Below, in pieces: positions 1 to 8,175 of a DNA stretch of 18,526 nt; within the stretch, counting starts at the first letter, position 1; every line of letters begins with the position of its first letter. Both the position numbers and the translations under genes were made by a program. Below the pieces are notes generated by a model. It did no database searches. It saw nothing but the letters and a program-made list of their open reading frames with translations, and was not told the origin of the DNA. Source of the DNA: DTU015 sp964641455 (GTDB lineage: Bacteria; Bacillota; Sulfobacillia; Fermentithermobacillales; Fermentithermobacillaceae); NCBI GenBank assembly GCA_964641455.1, contig CAZXLH010000039.1, positions 1 through 18,526 of the forward strand, given 5' to 3'.

Positions 1-2195
1 ACCGCTTCAACAATGCCTTTGCGACTGTCGTATGCTCCCTCCCACCGATACAAATCATCTGTAAGTTTGACCAACCACCCATCTTTTTCTAGATTAAGCG
101 CTTCGCGCTCAAAAAGGTTAACCATGTACAATTGAAGGGGACGCCATGTCGCTCGTGATGGATACATAAGCCACTTCTCAAGAAAATTAAAAGAATCACG
201 GTACGGAACCACAACAGAAACAGTATCACCCGGTATCAAGTGATAACGATTAGCGACCAATGGATAATTAAGATCAGATCTAAGTTCTTGAATGCCATAC
301 TTATCTAATTCAAGATCATAGAATAGATTTTGAAAGTACTCTTCATACAAATCTGGGTCATGAAGGCTTTCCGGCGGATACCGTTCTAAAAGTAATCGCG
401 CCTTCTCAATACCGGCTGCATAAGGCCCTCGTGGTGATTTACTTCCTTCGGGCCTAAACACTATAACCCTTCCTGACTTCTTTTTTCCCTCTCTATTACA
501 TCTTCCAGCTGCTTGAACTATGCGATCCAATGGCCCTAATGCCCTGTACACAATAGGGAAATCCAAATCTATGCCGGCTTCAACAACCTGAGTGCTAACT
601 ACGCAAACCGACTTTTTTTCTTTCAACCTGCTTGTAATATCCGCAATAACACGTCGTCTGTGGGCACCGCAAAGCAAGGTGGATAAATGAAAAGCATCAT
701 CCCGCTCACTCACCATGGAAAACAGGTCTAATGCCTCTTTCCGTGTGTTGAGAATAACCAAAACTTGAGGTTCAACTACGATTTCCTTCGCAATAGATGA
801 TAAAGGTTGCTCCGTTCGTCTAACCTCATAATCAACCCTTCGCAATAACTCAAAATGTCGATTATGATCCGGAACTATTTCCTGCGTCTTCAAATCTTTG
901 AGTTCATCAAGAAAAGGTGTTGTTTGTAAAGCAGGTTGGGTTGCAGTAGAAAGCACCACCGAAACACCATAATTCTCAATTAATGTACGTATCACATCGA
1001 GAGTAGGTTTTAGAATTTCGGTTGGAAGTGTCTGAACCTCATCGAGTATAATTACGCTATCAGCTAGATTATGAATTTTGCGACATTTTGACGGATGATT
1101 GCTGAACAAGCTCTCAAAAAGTTGCACTGTAGTGGTTACAATTACCGGTACATCCCAATTTTCAGCTGCCAATTCGTACCGAGGAACTGATAAACGTCTT
1201 TTACTATTATCGGCATCCTCATCTACAGGAGACATCTTATTGTGCATCACTTGGGAATGATGTTCCAGCACTACATCGTTACCAAATATGTCTTTATATA
1301 CTCTAGCGGTCTGGTCTATTATGCTTGTGTACGGCATAGCTACCACAATCCGACGTAGATCGTGCTTCAATGCATGACGCAACCCAAATGCAAGAGCGCT
1401 CCGGGTCTTCCCACCTCCAGTTGGAACTGTTAGGCGGTAAAGACCCTGAGAACCTTGAGCAGATTGGAGACATGCATCGTATACCTCGCATCGCACCTGG
1501 TTAACGATTTTTGAGCGGTCTGCCGAAGCCAAAAGCTCATCCTGGTCGGCTTTGAAACGTTTCCATAACAAAGACATATCTGTTTCCCATGTTTGTCTCA
1601 ATTCAGGTTTTTGCTTCTCGAAGTGCCGTTCTGTGTCAAGGCGGTCAGCATCAACTAGTGCAGAAAATAACATTCTAATCTTTAACTCTTGTTTCAACAT
1701 GTTGTCTGTCTTTTGTAAAGCAACGGAAAGTCCTGTGCGATTCTTAGGGACAATTTGGGCCAAATACATTTGAAACATACGCAGCAGTTCTGGATTCTCC
1801 TCAATACGACAAACCAATCGGTTTGATAATACACCCGGTTCTTCGAGCCCTGAATGGTGGCCTGCTATTGTAATGCAAATTTCTTCCCACGGCAACTGGT
1901 TCTTACCAATATAAGCCAGTGCAGCTCCTCCCCACGCATGTGGAACCCTAATGTGATGTTGGTCTTTTGTTTGTGCTATGAGATATGCTTGAAAGTTCGG
2001 ATTACACTTGCCAAGATCATGAAGGAATCCGATGATATATCCCAAACTCGATTCTCCGAAAACGCTGGTGAATCTCTCCGTCAGAACAGCAACATCGTTA
2101 AGATGCTGTGATAACTCATGCCAAACCTCTTCATCATTAGGAGTATGAGCATATAAAGACTCGCCTGTAACCACATCACAATTAGTCGAAAACAT
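1..2195 (-). CDS. cas3: CRISPR-associated helicase/nuclease Cas3, type I-C-like (C-terminus cut by window edge)
   Basis: An uninterrupted reading frame runs from an ATG at 2195 off the left edge, giving about 731 residues. Cas3 is the ATP-dependent ssDNA helicase and HD nuclease that Cascade recruits to degrade invader DNA. The N-terminal HD domain has H17, the H59-D60 pair (GFLHDLGK), H86 and H113-H114, so its metal-binding set looks complete. The SF2 helicase core has Walker A TGGGKT (259-264), the DEVQ box (385-388), STAT (416-419), VVEAGID, and motif VI QAAGRCNR (561-568). The N-terminal HD and the phrases around Walker A resemble type I-C Cas3; the subtype is inference. Type I-C operons usually begin with cas3, so cas5, cas8c, cas7, cas4, cas1, cas2 and the array would lie left of the window. 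The GGTGG ribosome-binding-like stretch is rather far (about 13 nt) from the ATG. Length so far is near the family norm, so only the extreme C-terminus should be missing. Confidence 0.93.
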   Translation of the reverse strand, partial: MFSTNCDVVTGESLYAHTPNDEEVWHELSQHLNDVAVLTERFTSVFGESSLGYIIGFLHDLGKCNPNFQAYLIAQTKDQHHIRVPHAWGGAALAYIGKNQLPWEEICITIAGHHSGLEEPGVLSNRLVCRIEENPELLRMFQMYLAQIVPKNRTGLSVALQKTDNMLKQELKIRMLFSALVDADRLDTERHFEKQKPELRQTWETDMSLLWKRFKADQDELLASADRSKIVNQVRCEVYDACLQSAQGSQGLYRLTVPTGGGKTRSALAFGLRHALKHDLRRIVVAMPYTSIIDQTARVYKDIFGNDVVLEHHSQVMHNKMSPVDEDADNSKRRLSVPRYELAAENWDVPVIVTTTVQLFESLFSNHPSKCRKIHNLADSVIILDEVQTLPTEILKPTLDVIRTLIENYGVSVVLSTATQPALQTTPFLDELKDLKTQEIVPDHNRHFELLRRVDYEVRRTEQPLSSIAKEIVVEPQVLVILNTRKEALDLFSMVSERDDAFHLSTLLCGAHRRRVIADITSRLKEKKSVCVVSTQVVEAGIDLDFPIVYRALGPLDRIVQAAGRCNREGKKKSGRVIVFRPEGSKSPRGPYAAGIEKARLLLERYPPESLHDPDLYEEYFQNLFYDLELDKYGIQELRSDLNYPLVANRYHLIPGDTVSVVVPYRDSFNFLEKWLMYPSRATWRPLQLYMVNLFEREALNLEKDGWLVKLTDDLYRWEGAYDSRKGIVEA

Positions 2196-2700
2196 TTTGG
2201 ACCACGCGTCACCACCTTTTACAATAACTTACATCCATATTTCAACAAAATAGATCAATAGTTCTTATTATCACTTTACTCCAGATGCCCCGGCACAGAG
2301 CGTCGGAAACAGATGTTTGTACCAGACGTTTGCCAATACGGTGTTGCATATATTGCGTCATATATATATGAGGATTTTGCGAAGATTCATTTTAAAACCA
2401 TAAGGACAAATGTCAACATCCAGTATACCGAACATGCAATTAAGTCCTTATTCACCGGAAGAAACCTTGATTCCTGCTAAATGGCATACTTCTTGACTAA
2501 CACGGTATTTCCTTCTGATTGGTTCCAGATAATTCTGATATGCTCTCCACCGAAGAAAAACTCCCGGAAAAGGATCTAAATTCACCACAGTACCCCCTGT
2601 TCCCCGGTTTCTTGACAAAAAGTACAAGAACGAACAAGCTGGAACATACGAGCTTACTATTCCGTCAAAACAATAAAAACATGACAAAAGGAGACATGAT
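2196..2700. other. Divergent intergenic region between cas3 and namZ
   Basis: These 505 bases lie between two divergently transcribed genes and should hold both promoters. A perfect -35-like TTGACA sits at 2612-2617 on the plus strand, but I see no convincing -10 at the right distance. The namZ ribosome binding site AAAAGGAG (2686-2693) is strong. A 14-base AT-rich palindrome lies at 2358-2371. I found no CRISPR repeats, tRNA, or convincing gene; the short frames here on both strands lack family resemblance. Confidence 0.6.
2358..2371. promoter_or_regulatory. 14-bp perfect AT-rich palindrome in the cas3/namZ divergent region
   Basis: TCATATATATATGA is its own reverse complement. It lies about 160 bases upstream of cas3 and 330 bases upstream of namZ, where an operator for either gene could sit. 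Alternating AT sequence of this length can also arise by chance in an AT-rich spacer, so a function is only a suggestion. Confidence 0.2.
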
Positions 2701-4290
2701 ATGCGCAAAACAGTTGCAATTGTGACACTTGCAGCCATCTTGCTTTTGCCTTTGAGCGTGCCTGTTCAAGCAGCTCAAAGCCCCAAGGCTGCACAATTTG
2801 AATTCAAGTTAGGTAACGAGGTATTGTACAGCCGCTACCACCACCTTATTGAAAGAAAACGTGTAGGGTTAATTACTAACAAGAGCGGGGTCAATCAAAA
2901 AGGGCAGAGCACCATTGACGTGCTGGCCAATGACCCAACCTTGGACCTGGTAGCCCTCTATGGGCCTGAACATGGCATTGACGGCGCAGCCAGAGCAGGA
3001 GCCTGGGTTGAATCTTATATCCATCCAACCCTGAATATCCCTGTTTACAGCCTATATGGCCCTACTCGCAAGCCTACAGGAGATATGCTAAAAGACATTG
3101 ACGTTCTTGTTTATGACGTACAGGATGTAGGTTCCCGAACCTATACATATATTTCTACCCTGAGATACGCTATGGAAGCCGCTAAAGGATACGGCAAAAC
3201 CGTCCTTGTGCTCGACAGGCCTAATCCGGTTGGATGTGAAATTGTAGAAGCACCCGTGCTTGAAGATTACTACCAGACCTTTGTGGGAATCGACAATCTG
3301 CCCATGGCACACGGAATGACAGTCGGCGAACTGGCTCGCTTCTTCAACAGAAACATTGGTGTTGACCTAAAAGTTATACCCATGGAAGGTTACACCCGTG
3401 ACATGATTTACCAGGATACAGGGCTTAAGTGGGTTCCAACTTCGCCTAACATACCTGATATCGACGCTGTATTTGGCTACATGGCCACCGGGCTTGGTGA
3501 AGGCACAGGCATCCACCAATCAGATACGTTTAAATGGATAGGTGGAGCAGGCATCGATTCAAACCGGTTTGCAGAAATACTTAACGAAGCAAGACTGCCT
3601 GGCATTAACTTTATCCCGGAGAATGTAGGAAGCCACGGCGGAGTAAGGCTGCAGATTACTGACTATCGTAAGTTCAACCCCGCAAAAACCGGGCTTTGCG
3701 CGCTGGCCTATGCCAAACAACTTGTCGACTTTAACGTACCAAAGAGCGGATCGACTAAAGCAAGCATTGTAATGTTCGACAAAGTAATGGGCACTAACCG
3801 GGTAGGACAATGGCTTGAGCAGAAACTTTCGCCGCAAGAAATGGAAAAGCGCTACAGGCAAGAGTTAGAAGAGTTCAAACGCCAAAGGCAGAAATATCTC
3901 ATATATGGCTACACTGACATATACACCAAACCCGGGCAAGTAGGCGTTGTAGTCAACAATGTTCCCTTGTTCATGGACTCGGCGCCATATATAGACGAAA
4001 ACAACCGTACAATGGTCCCGGTCCGCGCAATCAGCGAAGCCATTGGCGCAGATGTTGCCTGGGATCCCATACTGTATCAGGTCACAATTACAAACGGCAA
4101 ATCTACTGTTAAACTGTTAATTGACAACCCAACCATAGAGGTAAACGGAGTAAAGAAAACCATAGACACTGTTCCTGTTATCAAAAAAGACAGGACTATG
4201 GTTCCACTGCGTTTTGTCGGAGAATTTCTGGGCGCTTCTATCGGCTGGGATGGCGTCAACCGTATTGCAACGGTAAACCAGGAACACTGA
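2701..4290 (+). CDS. namZ: Secreted exo-beta-N-acetylmuramidase (DUF1343/NamZ family) with C-terminal copper-amine-oxidase-N stalk repeats
   Basis: The family (DUF1343, glycoside hydrolase 171; B. subtilis YbbC/NamZ) releases N-acetylmuramic acid from the non-reducing ends of peptidoglycan fragments outside the cell. The 529-residue protein has a signal peptide, with cleavage likely after VQA near residue 24. The catalytic domain spans about 37-400 and carries the family motifs GPEHG (88-92), VYDVQDVGSRTYTY and LDRPNP (171-176). Two stalk-type repeats follow, each with a MVPxR core (438-442 and 500-504); such repeats are common on surface proteins of Clostridia and probably tether or extend the enzyme at the cell wall. 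The start is fixed by AAAAGGAG seven bases upstream. It is the only plus-strand gene here, so it forms its own transcription unit and ends in a hairpin terminator. The family call is firm; the attachment role of the repeats is inference. Confidence 0.88.
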   Translation: MRKTVAIVTLAAILLLPLSVPVQAAQSPKAAQFEFKLGNEVLYSRYHHLIERKRVGLITNKSGVNQKGQSTIDVLANDPTLDLVALYGPEHGIDGAARAGAWVESYIHPTLNIPVYSLYGPTRKPTGDMLKDIDVLVYDVQDVGSRTYTYISTLRYAMEAAKGYGKTVLVLDRPNPVGCEIVEAPVLEDYYQTFVGIDNLPMAHGMTVGELARFFNRNIGVDLKVIPMEGYTRDMIYQDTGLKWVPTSPNIPDIDAVFGYMATGLGEGTGIHQSDTFKWIGGAGIDSNRFAEILNEARLPGINFIPENVGSHGGVRLQITDYRKFNPAKTGLCALAYAKQLVDFNVPKSGSTKASIVMFDKVMGTNRVGQWLEQKLSPQEMEKRYRQELEEFKRQRQKYLIYGYTDIYTKPGQVGVVVNNVPLFMDSAPYIDENNRTMVPVRAISEAIGADVAWDPILYQVTITNGKSTVKLLIDNPTIEVNGVKKTIDTVPVIKKDRTMVPLRFVGEFLGASIGWDGVNRIATVNQEH

Positions 4291-4305
4291 TTTTTAGAAT
4301 CACAT

Positions 4306-4348
4306 AATAGGCCACGGAAATCTTGTTGCCGGTTTCACGTGGCCTATT
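4306..4348 (+). terminator. Rho-independent terminator of namZ
   Basis: An 11-bp perfect stem (AATAGGCCACG at 4306-4316 with CGTGGCCTATT at 4338-4348) can extend inward through GAAA/TTTC around one bulged A. It starts 16 bases after the namZ stop and runs into T-rich sequence. It could also act weakly for the minus-strand gene ending at 4414, although the T-tract on that side is poor. Confidence 0.8.
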
Positions 4349-4413
4349 TATTTGCTGTATGGCTGACCCCTTTAGATATTCTCTACCGCCTGTTAAGTTC
4401 ACTGCCGTATTTT

Positions 4414-4722
4414 TCAACTCTTGTTCGTTCGCCGTTTACGAGCCAAAGATAACCCGCCAAAGCCACCGAGGATAGCCATATAGTATCCAAGATCGTACCA
4501 AAACCCGGTATTCATCGGTTCATAGATTCTGATATTTTTGTTGAAAATCTGCACAATAAGTGAAATCGGAGCCACCCATCCATGCCAAATACCCCACAAA
4601 AACCCTGCCGGCTTCCACGGACTCACAGCGCCATCGCCCGGCAAACACCCAGTCATCATGACAGACACCAGCGCAAGCACTGCAACAAGCACAAGGATTC
4701 TTCCCGCCAATTTGCGTTCCAT
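4414..4722 (-). CDS. Small lipoprotein-like membrane protein of unknown function
   Basis: The predicted protein has 102 residues. An N-terminal hydrophobic segment ends in a lipobox-like MTGC, suggesting lipidation and export. Two further hydrophobic stretches follow: one rich in Trp and Gly (PAGFLWGIWHGWVAPISL) and one near the C-terminus (WYDLGYYMAILGGFGGLSLA), before a positive RKRR tail. I recall similar small proteins annotated only as hypothetical in many bacteria; I know of no function. The ATG at 4722 was chosen because GGGGG lies about seven bases upstream; a TTG 18 bases earlier would put that site inside the gene. It converges on namZ with a shared terminator region and could be cotranscribed with the tiny frame at 4930-4998. 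The frame looks genuine because of its lipobox and membrane pattern. Confidence 0.7.
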   Translation of the reverse strand: MERKLAGRILVLVAVLALVSVMMTGCLPGDGAVSPWKPAGFLWGIWHGWVAPISLIVQIFNKNIRIYEPMNTGFWYDLGYYMAILGGFGGLSLARKRRTNKS

Positions 4723-5149
4723 AACTGAACCCCCTACCAATTCTATTGTTTCGGCAATGTATTAGTCCACCTACAACCAATACGGCCAAACTCAGGCACG
4801 GTACCGAGCAAACAGCCAATATCCGCATACATCTGTTCACCGAATTTGACCCGGCTTAATGCGCTTTATCTCTGCTTCAAAATCATGTAATCCAGATCAT
4901 TGGAAGATCGTTCAAACCAGGTTCTGGGATTAAGCAAGATGATGCAACATAAATGATGCGATGCAGAGGCACAAAGCATAAAGTAAAATAATCACCATGT
5001 AAAAAACCTCAAAATGTTAACAGCCCGAAAATTGCTGGCCTCCTCTGCACTCAGCCAAACGTGCCATTTCGCAGACAAAAGCACAGCACTTCCCAAGTTT
5101 TGAGTGCAAACACTTAACACCTTCACAGACAGCAAACTAAGGCTTCTAT
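4723..5149. other. Intergenic spacer between the small lipoprotein gene and the TIM-barrel gene
   Basis: These 427 bases hold no recognisable RNA gene or repeat. The only candidate is the 22-residue frame at 4930-4998 (separate entry). I see no convincing terminator after the TIM-barrel stop at 5150, so read-through into the small genes is possible. Confidence 0.5.
4930..4998 (-). CDS. Possible 22-residue hydrophobic membrane peptide
   Basis: An ATG at 4998 opens 22 codons ending in TAA. The peptide begins MVIILLYALCLCIASFM and is almost wholly hydrophobic, as in single-span small membrane proteins. GAGG lies eight bases upstream of the ATG, an acceptable ribosome binding site. It faces the same way as the lipoprotein-like gene 200 bases downstream. 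A frame this short can occur by chance, and only conservation across relatives or translation data would settle it. Confidence 0.3.
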   Translation of the reverse strand: MVIILLYALCLCIASFMLHHLA

Positions 5150-5986
5150 TTAAATCATAAACTGTCTGACTGTATCGCTTACAGCCTTGCGGGCAATATC
5201 ATCAAAGGCGGTCCCCACTACAATAATTTTGACACCGGTACCCCTAAATGCCCTAAAATTCTCAAGATTAATCCCACCTTCTGCAAGCGTCGGAACGTTT
5301 ACGGAACTAATCAATGCAGCCAACCTCTCCTTAATCACATCCGGAATCTGGCCTGCCGCGACCCCCTCATAACTCATCCCGGTCATGAGGCCTATCATAT
5401 CCACACCAATAGATTCCATCTTCTTTGCTACTTCAGAGACCTCTTGAGGGGATTCAGCCGGGATGCCAAATAAGTGTAAGTCCTTCGGATGAGCAATATA
5501 CGCATCTACCAAAAGCCCATTGGCATGAGCCAAATCCACAACCTCCTTCAGATCGGAAATATCAGCTTTGTGGATATGGAGCCCATCTGCGCCTGCCTCT
5601 GACATAAGCCTAACATCTTGCTCTGTCAAAGGCATAGGATACACCTCAGCAAACCCTCCTGGAACACCGACAGTAATGAAAACATCAGATCCGGCTACAT
5701 TGCGCGTACCACGGGTTACCTCTGCCATCTGCTCTAGGGATATCTCGTGTCTAACCGCTTCGGCAGCGTGCATATTAGTAACACCCTTATGGCCTCGTGC
5801 AAGCGCCACTGCAGGGTGATTGGGTTCGAGCATTTTTGCACCTGCCTCAACTGCCGCTCTTGCCATCCTGGCATCGTCACCGGTAACGCCGGTAGCCAAC
5901 AGTGTTGTACCGCCATGGGCCTCAATGGCGGCAAACACCTTCTGAATAGCGATTTCTCGCTTGCGACGCATATCTCCTCTGATCAT
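5150..5986 (-). CDS. TIM-barrel phosphate-binding enzyme of unknown specificity
   Basis: The 278-residue protein has the alternating strand-helix pattern of a (beta/alpha)8 barrel. Near the C-terminus GGIN (237-240) followed by VVGTAF (Gly258) forms the standard phosphate-binding pair seen in NanE, ThiE and hexulose-phosphate synthase-like barrels. Other conserved-looking segments are LLATGVTGDD near the N-terminus, LHIHKADISD, and VDAYIAHPKDLHLFG in the middle. I cannot assign a reaction; a sugar-phosphate epimerase, aldolase or decarboxylase is plausible. The ATG at 5986 is supported by GGGAGG about nine bases upstream; a second ATG six codons later has a site that is too close. It lies 272 bases downstream of, and on the same strand as, an EIIC-like transporter pseudogene, suggesting it once processed the phosphosugar that transporter delivered. 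It shows no lesions itself. Confidence 0.75.
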   Translation of the reverse strand: MIRGDMRRKREIAIQKVFAAIEAHGGTTLLATGVTGDDARMARAAVEAGAKMLEPNHPAVALARGHKGVTNMHAAEAVRHEISLEQMAEVTRGTRNVAGSDVFITVGVPGGFAEVYPMPLTEQDVRLMSEAGADGLHIHKADISDLKEVVDLAHANGLLVDAYIAHPKDLHLFGIPAESPQEVSEVAKKMESIGVDMIGLMTGMSYEGVAAGQIPDVIKERLAALISSVNVPTLAEGGINLENFRAFRGTGVKIIVVGTAFDDIARKAVSDTVRQFMI

Positions 5987-6258
5987 CAGTGATACCTCCC
6001 GATAATATTTCCCGGATTCAAACTTAAATCTATAACACAGGCGCGCTCAGCACTTGTCCCAGCCTCTGGCCATCACACCATTTTCCTACAGGACATACTT
6101 CCCTTGTGCACGTAGACATAGTTTGGTTCGTAGTTCATGCTGCGATATATCTTGATGTACACAGGAATCCCGCTTATCGTTTATCCTGCAATAAGTCTAC
6201 GATGTGTACTTTTCAACCCAGTATCAATAAGCCAGTCATTCACGCAGCATGAATACAT

Positions 6259-7823
6259 TTAATGAGTTTCTGCATCAAGCCCGGATTTGGCTCTTTTGTT
6301 TGCTGCCACAGTGAACAGGGACGCTGATACCATAGCCACAAGCATAGCAATAGCAAAGCCCAACGGGTTTGTTGAAAGCATTGGCGCTACTACAGAAGGA
6401 ACATACGCGGTACCTCTGACATTGAAAATACCTACCACGGCACCGGACAGCCCACCTGCAATAAGTGCCCCGGCAAATACTAGAACATAAATGGATACGC
6501 CGCCTCAACAAATGTTCCAAATCCCACGTTGACTATGAATCCAGGAGTAGCCACAGTAGCTTCCCCTTTGGTACGAGGGTAAATAATGTTTGCTAACGTA
6601 ATTCCTGCAGAAACCATTACCAGCGCGGTCATGTCGATAGAGCCAAGGAAACTGCTCCCGGTCTTCTCCATTTCCAAGAGTACAATAGGCAAGATGGCTG
6701 CGTGATATACGCCACCGATGATAGCAGGCCACATAAGAAATCCTGCAACTGCCCCAGCAACAATGGAGTTAAACCCTACCAATGTATCAATGAGAGTCCG
6801 AATAGCGTTTCCAGCCCATAGAGCTATAGGAGCAATCAAAAAATACACAATAAGCCCTGCAATTAGGCCGGATAAACCACCTGCTACAATGTTTGCAGTC
6901 GTGGCGGGAAACTTCCAATTAAAGCACAGTACAATGAGGTAAGAGACCAAAACGCCTGCCAAAACTCCACCGACGATTCCACCAAGAATTCCTCCGCCTA
7001 CAGATAAGGTCCCTGCTACAACACCTGCAACAATAGCCACTTCATCCAATTCTGAAACCTGCTTAGCGGCTACAGCCGCGACAATCACCGGAAGAGCACC
7101 AATCATCGTATCGAATATTTCAGTAAATACTCCCAAACCGGGAATCTTGCCGATGGCAAGGGTCAAAGCCATGGCGATAAACCCTGGAAGCGCCGCCATC
7201 ATGATTCCGCGGAAATTGACCCTTGTCCACGGTGAACCTTCCTGCGTTTCTGCACCCGCTTTACCGGTTTTCCCTATCATAGGCCGGTACTTGATATCCC
7301 AGTGTTTGGCCAAAGCCGACATACCGGCGATAGCTCTTGTACGGTTGGTTGTTCCGGTAGTGCCTGAAACAGCTATCACCGATAAACCCATTGCCTGTGC
7401 CTTTGCCATAGAGGTCCCTCCGGTGCCTACCGCCACCAACTTTTTGGATGCAGAAGCAGAAATACTGGCCTTGTTAACGTTATCAGGATCAGCGCTAACC
7501 AGAAACAGTCCATCGATAAGGCCCTTCTCAATATCGTTAGCAAGGTCCGAATCAATTTCTTTGGCCTTTTCGTTTACCTCCCCCAATGAACCGCTGAAGA
7601 TCACTTGCGGCGAACCATCGGAAAGAATGTACAGGTCCGCAGGTATGTCGTCACTTGCTTGGTCCATCGATGCCTTTGCTGCAACGAAAAGAGCTTTCGA
7701 AACGGCAACTCCTGCTGCGTCTGCCTAGCGAAGTACTTCTTCAATGAGATTGACAGGATTCTTACCACCAAGGTTGTAGAGGTTACCACCACTTGAGCCG
7801 ATTAGAGCTATTGTTTTGGGCAC
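6259..7823 (-). pseudogene. PTS EIIC-like membrane protein, disrupted by a nonsense codon and a frameshift
   Basis: Joining the frames gives a protein of about 521 residues. It starts at GTG 7823 (GGGGAGGG nine to ten bases upstream) with MPKTIALIGSSGGNLYNLGG. Codon 33 is an in-frame TAG (7727-7725), after which the same frame continues without interruption through a soluble Gly-rich domain (VGTGGTSMAKAQAMG, SGTTGTTNRTRA) and about seven Gly/Ala-rich membrane spans. Near 6480 the frame hits TAG after YPFMF, while the next frame continues with VFAGALIAGGLSGAV and ends at TAA 6259 with two more spans (STNPLGFAIAMLVAMVSASL), a typical EIIC-like ending. The total of 1565 bases is one short of a multiple of three, fitting a single deleted base. 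The EIIC resemblance is my reading of the membrane half; the substrate is unknown. Re-initiation at ATG 7667 is possible but would lack the N-terminus. Sequencing error is the alternative for either lesion. Confidence 0.72.
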
Positions 7824-8175
7824 CCAATAGTCCCTCCCCTTCTTGTCCGATTACTTATCATGAACACACTTTACTGGCTCCACAGAATATCGCCCACTGA
7901 CTGAGCAACACCAGTTTGCTTATAGTAGCCATATCTACACGAAATTATTAATGTGCCTTAAGAGTGAATAGAGTGCCAAACAAGCATAGTACGGTTCCAA
8001 GAACAGAAAAGAGAAAAGGAGAATAGGGAGCAACATCTTAGCTCCTGCTCCCTATTCTCCTTCTTATAAAGGCCACTACATCTTGTTAAGTTGTTAGCTC
8101 ATAGACTTAGATCAAACTACCTCAGCAGCTCAGTCCAACCAACAAAGGCGTTCAATGGCTAACCTCGATGGACTC
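7824..8175. other. Intergenic spacer between malic enzyme and the EIIC-like pseudogene
   Basis: The 352 bases hold the strong terminator at 8016-8062 and presumably the promoter of the pseudogene/TIM-barrel unit between about 7840 and 8010. I could not pick a convincing -35/-10 pair. No coding frame stands out. Confidence 0.5.
8016..8062 (-). terminator. Terminator of the aspA-fumarase-malic enzyme cluster
   Basis: A perfect 17-bp stem (AAGGAGAATAGGGAGCA at 8016-8032 with its complement at 8046-8062) encloses a 13-base loop. Read on the minus strand it is followed by TTTTCTCTTTT, the U-rich tail of an intrinsic terminator. It lies about 115 bases after the malic enzyme stop. Confidence 0.8.

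Noticed and set aside
2612..2617. TTGACA as the namZ promoter -35
   Set aside because: No acceptable -10 occurs 16-18 bases downstream, so I did not call a promoter.
2448..2738. 96-codon minus-strand frame, considered as a transposase or DNA-binding remnant
   Set aside because: It runs antisense over the namZ start and binding site, its segments match no family I know, and no inverted repeats flank it.
7725..7727. In-frame TAG read through as pyrrolysine or by suppression
   Set aside because: The same gene has a second, unrelated frameshift, so decay or sequencing error is simpler. No pyl genes or recoding structure are visible in the window.
7147..7728. 193-codon plus-strand frame
   Set aside because: It is antisense to the EIIC-like pseudogene, whose reading frame gives recognisable domains; this one does not, and it has no family resemblance.
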